A stretch of 64,000 nucleotides of DNA, from the NCBI RefSeq assembly GCF_002858715.1, contig NZ_PJZH01000016.1:1-64000 (forward strand), given 5' to 3'. Below, piece by piece: positions 50,601 to 57,600 of the stretch. The DNA is from Chimaeribacter coloradensis (GTDB taxonomy: Bacteria > Pseudomonadota > Gammaproteobacteria > Enterobacterales > Enterobacteriaceae). The position numbers were made by a program, and so were the translations under genes. The notes beneath the pieces were generated by a model that was not told the origin of the DNA, did no database searches, and worked only from the letters and a program-made list of their open reading frames with translations. Position 1 is the first letter of the stretch; each line of letters starts with the position of its first letter.

Positions 50601-53600
50601 GGTTTCGACGTTATCCGCCGAGCCGCTGATGATCTGGTCGCTGAACAGGTCAGCCCCGTGCAGCTGGTTATCGCCGGAGACGGCGTTGATGCGCAGGCGC
50701 GGCAGGGTGGCGGCGTCGCCGTCCAGCACCAGTGAACGGGTCTCGGTGGCGGTGTTGCCCGCCGCGTCCGACAGGCTGACCAGCAGGTCATAGCGGCCGT
50801 CCGGCAGGTTATTCAGCGCGCCCGGCGGCAGGCGCAGGCTCCAGCCGCCGCCCGGTTTCACGGTGGCCTCATAGCTGATGTTGTTGAACAGCACTGTCAC
50901 GCTGACGGTGCCGCCCACTTCGGAGCCGCTGCCGCTGAGGGTGACGCCCGCGGCCATTTCACGGGCGTTGACGATGTTATCCCCGGCGATGGTGTTCACC
51001 ACCAGCGTCGGCGGGGTGAAATCCACCACCACCGGGCTGGCGGCCGTGGCGGTGTTGCCCGCCAGATCGCTGACGGTGACCTCAAAGGAGGTGGTGCCTT
51101 CGGCCAGCCCGCGGAAGGCGGAAGGCGGCAGGCTCAGGCTCCAGACGCCGTTCTCATCCACCGTGCCGGTGTAGATCAGCCCGCCCAGCGCCAGGCTGAC
51201 GCTCTGCCCCGCGCCGGTAATGCCGGTGTGGCCGGTGAGGATCTGGGGGGTTTGCACCTCGGCGGCATTCAGCCGCCCATCCACAAACGGCGTGTCCAGC
51301 GTCGGGTGCGGCAGGTTATTCAGGAAGACGTTAAGCGGCGCGCGGGTGAAAACCACGTCACCGTCGGCGTCGGTGGTGCTGACGGCGAGGGTCTGCCGAC
51401 CGTCAGCCAGCTGCGCCAGCGCCTCCGGCGGCACCCGCAGGGCCCAGATGCCCTGTGCGTCGGTGGTGGTGGTGTACTCCCGGCCGTTCAGGGTCACGGT
51501 CACGGTGTTGCCCACAGGCACCCCGGCGGTGGTGCCGCTGACAATCAGCCCCGCCGCCTGTTCAGCGACGTTCAGCATCCCGTCCCCGGCCAGCGGGTTG
51601 ACGCTGATGCCGCCGCGGTTGAGGTCAACGGTAAGCTCTTCGCTGGCGGTGGCGCGGTTGCCGGCGATATTGTCCACCGTGGCGGTCAACGTCAGGGTGC
51701 CGTCACTGAGCAGGCGCAGATCATTGGCCGGGACGGCGGCGCTCCAGCTGCCGTCCGGCTGCACCACGGCGGTGTAGGTGCGGCCGTTCAGCCCCAGGGT
51801 GACGAGCTGCCCCGCCTCGACATGGTCAGCGTGGCCGCTCAGGGTCTGGGCGGTGTTCTGCTCCGCGCCGTTGAGCACGTTGTCCCCGGCGAACGGGTCG
51901 AAGGTGAGCACCGGCGTGTTCAGCGGCCCGGCCGCCAGCACCACCGCGCCGGTGACCAGGGTATGGTTGCCCGCGTCATCGGTGATTTCCGCGGTGATCG
52001 GGTAGCTGCCGTCCGGCAGCCCGGCCAGCGCCCCCGGCGGCAGCGGGATGCTCCAGATGCCGTCCTCGGTGACGGTGGTGGTGTAGGTTTCGCCGTTGAG
52101 CGTCGCGACCACCGTGGCCCCCAGGCTGGTGTTGATCGGCACATCTGCCGAGGTGCCGTGCAGGATCAGCCCGCGGCCCACTTCGCTCTGGTTGACGATG
52201 TTGTCGGCGGTAAGCGGGCTGATGTTCAGCCCCGGCGGGGTGAAGTCCACGGTAAAGGCACCGGGGCCGGTCACGGTGTTCCCGGCGACGTCACTGGCGG
52301 TGACGGTGTAGGTCACCAGCCCGTTGGGCAGTGCCTGCAGCGTTGCCGGGGGGATGGCGGCGCGCCACTGGCCGCCCTCATCCACCACCGCCGTGAAATT
52401 CTGCCCGGCCAGCGTCACGGTGACGCTCTGCCCCGCCCCGGTGACGCCGGTGTGGCCGGAGAGGAACTGCCCGGCCGCCGCCTCGGCGAGGTTCAGGTAG
52501 CCGTCGCCGAACGGGCTGTCATTCAGCAGGTCAGGCTGGGTGTTGATCACCACCAGCAGCTCCTGGGTGGAGGTGACCGGCGTGCCGCTGCTGCTGCGCA
52601 CCTCCGCCGAGACGCTGTAGGTGCCGTCCGCCAGCGCGTTGAGGTCTGCCGCCGGGACGGTGGCGCGCCAGCTGGTGCCGCCGTTGACGGTGGCGTTGCT
52701 GGTCAGGGTGGCGGTGTAGCTGACGCCGTTGAGGGTGACGGTGACGCTGTTCCCCACCGCCAGCCCCTGCGCCACGCCGCTGATGGTGAGGTCGGTTTCG
52801 GCTTCGGCGGCGTTGAGGATGTTATCCCCCGCCAGGGTGTCGATCGCCACCGTCTGCCCGCCGTTGACCACCGTAATGGTCTGGCGGGCGCTGGCGCTGT
52901 TCCCGGCCAGATCGGTGACGGTGGCGCTCAGCGGAAGCGTGCCCGCGGCAATCTGCACCATGTCGATCTGCGGCACAATCAGCTGCCAGCTGCCGTCCGC
53001 CTGCACCACCGTGCTGTAGCTGTGGCTGTTCAGCGTGATGTTCACCGTCTGCCCCGGCTCCACGTTGCGGGTGGTACCGCTCAGCTCCTGCGCCACGTTA
53101 CGCTCGGCGAGGTCGAGCTGGTTGTCACCGGTGAAGGGGGTGATCGCTATCTGCGGCAGGTTGCTGGTGTCCACCGTCACGGTCTGTTGGGCGGTGGCCG
53201 GGTTCCCGGCGGCGTCGGTGGTGGTGGCGGTGAGGGTGTAGTCACCGGCGGCCAGCCCGCTCAGTGCCTCAGGCGGGAGCGCCAGCCGCCAGGTGCCGTC
53301 GGCGGCCACGGTGGCGCTGTAGCTCTGGTCGTTGAAGGTCAGGGCCACCGGGCGGCCCGGCTCGCCGGACTGGCCGGTGAGGGTGATCCCCTGCTGCACA
53401 TCCCGCTGGCTCAGCAGGTTGTCGCCGGTGACCGGGTCGATCGCCAGTTGCGGCGCGGTGATGTCCAGCGGCAGGCTGCCCTGGGTGGTGCTCACGTTCC
53501 CGGCGGCATCGGTCACCGTCACGTTGACCGGGTAGCTGCCCTCTGCCAGCGCCTGCAGGGCGGCGGACGGCAGCGTCACCTGCCAGGTGCCGTCTGCGGT

Positions 53601-54113
53601 GACCTCCCCGCTGTAGGTCTGGCCGTTAAGCGCCACCACCACGCTCTGGCCCTCACCGCTGACGCCGGTGCGGCCGGTGAGCGTCTGGTCGCTCTGTGTC
53701 TGCGCCTGGTTGAGGGTGGCGGGCGGGTCGAGTTCCGCCTGCGGCAGCGTGGTGACGTGCACCGCCAGCGTCGCCTCCGCGCGCTGGGAGGTGCCGTCGG
53801 CGGCGGTGAGGGTGGCGGTCACCGGCTGCGCGCCGTCCGGCAGCGCGCCCACGGCCGCCACCGGCACGGTGGTGCTCCAGCGGCCATCCGCATTGACGGT
53901 GGCGCGGTAGGAAGTGCCGTTCAGCAGCACCTCTACGGCGGCGTCAGGCAGCCACGGCGAGGTGTTGCCGCTGATCACCAGCGGCTGGGCGGCCTCGGCG
54001 GCGTTCAGGGCGTTATCCCCGGAGAGCGGGTCAAGGGTGAAGGTCAGGTCGCTTGCGGCCACCTGGGCGAGGGCGTTGCCGGAGGATCGGGAGCTTGGGT
54101 TTGTGGTTGCCAT
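47682..54113 (-). CDS. Adhesin 2: 19-domain Ig-repeat T1SS substrate
   Basis: A 2,143-residue protein starting MATTNPSSRSSGNALAQVA at ATG 54113 (AGAGG upstream); this leader matches that of adhesin 1, but the prefix domain that should follow is absent. Nineteen Ig-like domains come next in strict four-type order: A with a (G)GI.(I/V)(D/N) start, B LP.P.LDTPF.DG, C (T)(A/P)P.L...TGDN, and D LP.I...FTGDN with NVE.GQ. An Ala/Pro-rich linker (about 48165-48312) precedes the shared C-terminal module (GGSGNDTLSLHTLDFLHVDG, VLVQHGIQVQQV). The order and special features of the domains match bapA 35001-40740. It is predicted to be secreted by the same T1SS; the missing prefix suggests it is held at the surface differently or released. 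Confidence 0.9.
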   Translation of the reverse strand: MATTNPSSRSSGNALAQVAASDLTFTLDPLSGDNALNAAEAAQPLVISGNTSPWLPDAAVEVLLNGTSYRATVNADGRWSTTVPVAAVGALPDGAQPVTATLTAADGTSQRAEATLAVHVTTLPQAELDPPATLNQAQTQSDQTLTGRTGVSGEGQSVVVALNGQTYSGEVTADGTWQVTLPSAALQALAEGSYPVNVTVTDAAGNVSTTQGSLPLDITAPQLAIDPVTGDNLLSQRDVQQGITLTGQSGEPGRPVALTFNDQSYSATVAADGTWRLALPPEALSGLAAGDYTLTATTTDAAGNPATAQQTVTVDTSNLPQIAITPFTGDNQLDLAERNVAQELSGTTRNVEPGQTVNITLNSHSYSTVVQADGSWQLIVPQIDMVQIAAGTLPLSATVTDLAGNSASARQTITVVNGGQTVAIDTLAGDNILNAAEAETDLTISGVAQGLAVGNSVTVTLNGVSYTATLTSNATVNGGTSWRATVPAADLNALADGTYSVSAEVRSSSGTPVTSTQELLVVINTQPDLLNDSPFGDGYLNLAEAAAGQFLSGHTGVTGAGQSVTVTLAGQNFTAVVDEGGQWRAAIPPATLQALPNGLVTYTVTASDVAGNTVTGPGAFTVDFTPPGLNISPLTADNIVNQSEVGRGLILHGTSADVPINTSLGATVVATLNGETYTTTVTEDGIWSIPLPPGALAGLPDGSYPITAEITDDAGNHTLVTGAVVLAAGPLNTPVLTFDPFAGDNVLNGAEQNTAQTLSGHADHVEAGQLVTLGLNGRTYTAVVQPDGSWSAAVPANDLRLLSDGTLTLTATVDNIAGNRATASEELTVDLNRGGISVNPLAGDGMLNVAEQAAGLIVSGTTAGVPVGNTVTVTLNGREYTTTTDAQGIWALRVPPEALAQLADGRQTLAVSTTDADGDVVFTRAPLNVFLNNLPHPTLDTPFVDGRLNAAEVQTPQILTGHTGITGAGQSVSLALGGLIYTGTVDENGVWSLSLPPSAFRGLAEGTTSFEVTVSDLAGNTATAASPVVVDFTPPTLVVNTIAGDNIVNAREMAAGVTLSGSGSEVGGTVSVTVLFNNISYEATVKPGGGWSLRLPPGALNNLPDGRYDLLVSLSDAAGNTATETRSLVLDGDAATLPRLRINAVSGDNQLHGADLFSDQIISGSADNVETGQQVQLRIGSHTYTTLIQAGGIWSLTVPAEDLAALNSGRLTLLGRVSDLAGNPATATRFVNVNTDRAGLSIDPVTGDNLINAAEAGGAIALSGHALGVATGTVVNLTLNGHRYTARVDAEGHWATQIPAADAAQLPDGTLSLVARAAGLSGSQLYTSMPIGVVAHTLPAPTVNTLFGDGLLGHADAAQTLGQSIAGNTGVTGNGQNVVITLSGREIHAVVDSHGAWSATLPAALLTGLPEGQNSLTVTATDAAGNRAQTEGSFQVDFTPPALTLDPVSGDDVLLNSDTNTTISGTADMDTVGQKAVVTLFGVPYQAEVLWDGSWALYLSGLNQMPNGIYPITVSVTDAAGNVSTLSREVQVARNLDLAITRDALTGDDVLNAAEIQVDQVITGHTVGVEAGQILTLRFNGTDYTTTVASGGEWRVTIPQSALAGLENGERVIIESRVNDIHGNPAVQSQAATVNLDQGGIAFHPVGGDNTLNAEEAAGTVVLSGITAYVAEGAALALIFDGHSYTTTVAADGSWRFTLPAADVARLPDGKVPLTATVTDLDGTLITQSTDIHVHINSLPAPTLNTPFADGLLSAAEAAAGQALSGTTGVSGEGQQVSVALGEQRFNAIVANDGSWTVLIPAATLQALPEGRATVTVTARDAAGNSREANSTFTVDVTPPELSVNPLTGDNVITAREVQSGFAVTGSTTAAAAGLMVAVVLNSVTYHTPVHDDGSWSVAIPARALAGQPDGHYPLTVSLADAAGNLTTSSSEFTLGTPPAVAVAATESAPAASAGSEAAAVGEAPVTLSTAQAAAPLAEATPGETAYSIGGQVIDLTTPGGEAQGGSGNDTLSLHTLDFLHVDGGSGTDTLLLAGSDQHLDLTALGLKVEHIEIFDLGNSGSNSLTLGVHEAETVKDQPDESLFIRGAAGSQLTLTGDGDTWATTGQRVVDGLTFDVYHNSSLEGSNTLGDVLVQHGIQVQQV
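48312..54050 (-). repeat. 19-domain block of adhesin 2 collinear with bapA 35001-40740
   Basis: Nineteen consecutive Ig-like domains follow the pattern A-B-C-D four times and then A-B-C. The unit is close to 1.2 kb. The partner block in bapA has the same order and almost the same length. Confidence 0.8.
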
Positions 54114-54635
54114 ACACTGCCTCTTGTAGGAATCGTCATGAGTCCCCGGCCGCCGGGTCAGCCCGCGCGGCCGGGGGAGCATCAATTCAAAAGCCCCGCT
54201 GCTCAGGGGCGTTATGTTTTTCCAGACTGGTGACGTGCAGTAATAAACGCGGCCAAAAAAAGACAAAAAGGCCCAGAGGTTAAGGTAATAACCGATAAAT
54301 GCTGTTTTTTTAGGATAAATAAAAGGGCCGGATATTCCGGCCTGAGAGAAAGTCTATGGGAAAATGCGCCCGTTATTGGGCTAAGAAAAGTCCTGAAAAC
54401 AATTAAGTTAACACAGCGTGATATCAGAAAATAACAGCGGAAAAATAAGCCCCTTCAATTACAGCTTGATCTGCGGTGAATTTATCCGGGTGGCTTCCCA
54501 TTTATTCCGGCGCGAAATAATAGCCATAAAAAGCCCCCTCATTAAAATCACGGAGAAAACATTAGAATATTTTATCCTTTTTATCGGTAATAACCGGGGC
54601 GGTTATTAAGGAAAGGCCCCCGCGCCGGATGCCGA
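54114..54635. promoter_or_regulatory. Upstream region of adhesin 2
   Basis: About 520 bases, AT-rich from 54240 to 54600, with no supportable gene. It should contain the promoter of adhesin 2, because a terminator isolates it from adhesin 3. Confidence 0.5.
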
Positions 54636-54636
54636 T

Positions 54637-54663
54637 AAAAAAGGCCGGGTTTCCCGCCCGGCC
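54637..54663 (-). terminator. Rho-independent terminator after adhesin 3
   Basis: Minus strand: stem GGCCGGG/CCCGGCC (54657-54663 with 54643-54649) is followed by TTTTTTATC. The stem is the same as that after adhesin 2, in line with duplication of the whole unit. Confidence 0.9.
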
Positions 54664-54684
54664 TTTTTCCCCCCTGTTATTGCG

Positions 54685-57600
54685 TTACACCTGCTGTACC
54701 AGAATGCCCTGCTGCACCAGCACGTCCGCAAACAGATCGCTGCTTCCCAGCGCGCTGTGGTGGTAGACATCAAACGTCAGGCCATTGACGTCGCGCTGGC
54801 CGCTGTCGGCCCAGCTTCCGCCGTCACCGGTTAATGTCAGCACACTGCCCTCCGCCCCGCGGATGAGCAGGCTCTCCTCCGGCTGGTCTTTGACGCTTTC
54901 CGCTTCATGCAGCCCCAGCGTCAGGCTGTTGCTGCCGTTGCCGAGGTCGAAGACGTCGATATTCTCAATCTTCAGCCCCAGCGCGGTGAGGTCAAGGTGC
55001 TGATCGCTGCCCGCCAGCAGCAGGGTGTCCGTGCCGCTGCCGCCGTCGATATGCAGGAAATCCAGCGTGTGCACAACGATGGTGTCATTGCCGCTGCCGC
55101 CGATCGCCTCGCCGCCTGCGGTGAGATCCAGCGTCAGCCCGGCGATGCTGTAAGTGCCCTGTTCCTCAGTGGCCGCCGCTTCCGGCACCGCCAGCGCGGC
55201 GGCCAGGGTGCTGGCAGCGGTTGCTGTGGCAGCCATCGCCTGGGCCGCGTCACTTTCTGCCGCCTCCGGCGCGGCCTCCAGCGTCAGCGCCCCGGTGACC
55301 GTCGTCAGGTTCCCGGCCACGTCAGCGAGGCTGACCGTCAGCGGGTAGTCACCGGCGGGCTGATCCGCCAGCGCCCCGGCCGGGATCGCCACCGCCCAGT
55401 GGCCGTCCTCCTGTACCAGGCCGTGGTAATCCACGCCGTTCAGCACCACCAGCACCAGCAGCCCGGCGGCCGCAGCGGTGGCGGTGCCGGTCAGGCCGAA
55501 GCCCGCCTGCGCCTCCTGCACGCTGATGCGGTTATCCCCGGTGACCGGGTTAAACGCCAGTTCCGGTGCGAGGGTGTCCACTGTCAATACCGCTTTGGCG
55601 TGCAGGGTTTGGTGCCCTGCGCCTTTGACGCTCGCTTTCAGCGTGTTGCAGCCCTCTTCCAGCGCCGCCACATCCGCGGCCGGAAGGGTCGCCGACCAGC
55701 TGCCGTCACGGCCGACTTTCGCCGTGTAGTGCTCGCCGTTCAGCGTCAGGTGCACCGTGGCACCGCGCTGCACGCCGTCGGTATGGCCGGTGATGGTAAT
55801 CGCCCCGCCTGCTTCGGCGGCGTTGATCAGGTTGTCACCGGTGATCGGGTCGATGCTCAGGCCGTCGCGGTGGCTATGGATGGTGATGTTACGGCTGGCG
55901 GTGGCGGGGTTACCGGAGGTATCCGTCACGCTGGCGCGCAGCGTCTCCCCGCCGTTGCCGAGTGCCGCCAGATCTTCCGCCGGGATCACCAGCGACCAGA
56001 CGCCGCCCGCCTGTATCTGGGTGGTGTAGGTCACGCTGCCGACTTTCAGGCTCAGGGTCTGCCCGCTTTCGACATTTTCCGAACTGCCGCTGATGATCTG
56101 GTCACTCTGGATCTCCGCGCCGTTGATCACGTTGTCACCCGAGACTTTATGGATGCGCAGTACCGGCCGGTTGGCCCGGTCAGCGTCCAGCAGCAGCGAC
56201 TCGGTCAGGGTGGTGGTCTGGCCGTCGGCGTCGGTCTGGCTGACGGTCAGCGTATAGCGCCCATCCTCCAGCCCGGCGAGGACGCGCCTCGGCAGCGTCA
56301 CCTGCCAGCTCCCCTCGTCGTTGACGGCGGCGTTATAGGTGACGCCGTTAAGCAGCACGCTGACTGTGCCGCCCGCCTCGGAGCTCTGGCCGCTGATCGC
56401 CACCCCGGCGGCGGCTTCGGCGATGTTGATGATGTTATCCCCGGCGATCGGGTTAAGGGTGATCACCGGCGCGGAGAGATCCACCGTCAGCAGGTTCAGG
56501 CCGCTGATTTCGTTGCCGCTGAGATCGGTGGAGGTCGCCGAGACCCAGTAGTCGGTGTTGCCCAGCAGCGCCAGATCCGCCTGCGGCACCGTGACGCTCC
56601 AGGCACCGTCAGAGTCGGTGACGGTGGTCTGGTAGAGGTGGCCATTCAGATCAACGGTGATCGCCGCGCCTACCTGCCCGTTGGTAATGGTGCCGCTGAT
56701 CACCAGCGGGCCGTTGGCCTCGTCGGCGGTGAGGGTGCCGTCACCGGCCAGGGTGTCGATGTTAAGCTGCCCCGGCGTGCGGTAGAGCAGGAAGCTGTGG
56801 CTGCCCACTGCCAGCAGGTTGCCGTCTGCGTCGCTGATGCTGCCGAGGATGTCGGTGGTCGGGTCATTGGGCAGGGTTTTCAGATCCGCCGACGGGATCA
56901 GCACGCTCCAGCTGTGGTCTGCCTGCACCTCTGCCTGGTAAGTAAAGCCGCCCAGCGTCAGGGTCACGATGCTGCCCGCCGGGCTGTTGTCCGCGTGGCC
57001 GCTGAGCAGCTGATCGCTCTCCAGCTCATCTTCGTCCATATAGTTGTCGCTGCCGCCGAACGGGTCGAAGGTCAGCGGTTGCAGGTCGCCCAGCTCGACG
57101 GTGAGCGGCGCGGTGGCGGTGATCGGGTTACCGGCCAGATCAAAGGCGCTGACGGTGACGGTGAGCGGGCCGTCCGGCAACCCGGCCAGCTCCTGCGGGG
57201 TAAAGGTCACGGCCCAGGTGTCACTGTAGTCGGAGAAGCTGTGGGTGACGCCGTTGATGGTGACCTGCACATCCAGCGGCATCGCCATAAAGTGGCTGCT
57301 GCCGCTGATGACCAGCCCGGCGGCGGCCTCCTCCGGCGTCAGCACGTTGTCCCCGGCGATCGGGTCGATGGTGAGGGTGCCCGGGTCAGCCAGCACCACA
57401 AACACATTGTCATTACTGATGGTGTTACCCGCGCCGTCCGTGACGCTGCCCACGAGGTCAACCCGGCCATCGGGCAGCAACGCCAGATCGGCGGCCGGCA
57501 CCGTAACCTGCCAGTTGCCGCCGACGCCGGTGGTGGTGGTATAGGTAAAGCTCTGGCCGTCAAAGGAGGTCATGCGGATCGTCACCGCCAGCCCGGCCAC

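Noticed and set aside
54418-54609. Plus-strand 63-codon ORF between adhesins 2 and 3
   Set aside because: It starts with GTG without a Shine-Dalgarno, lies in AT-rich promoter DNA and resembles nothing known.
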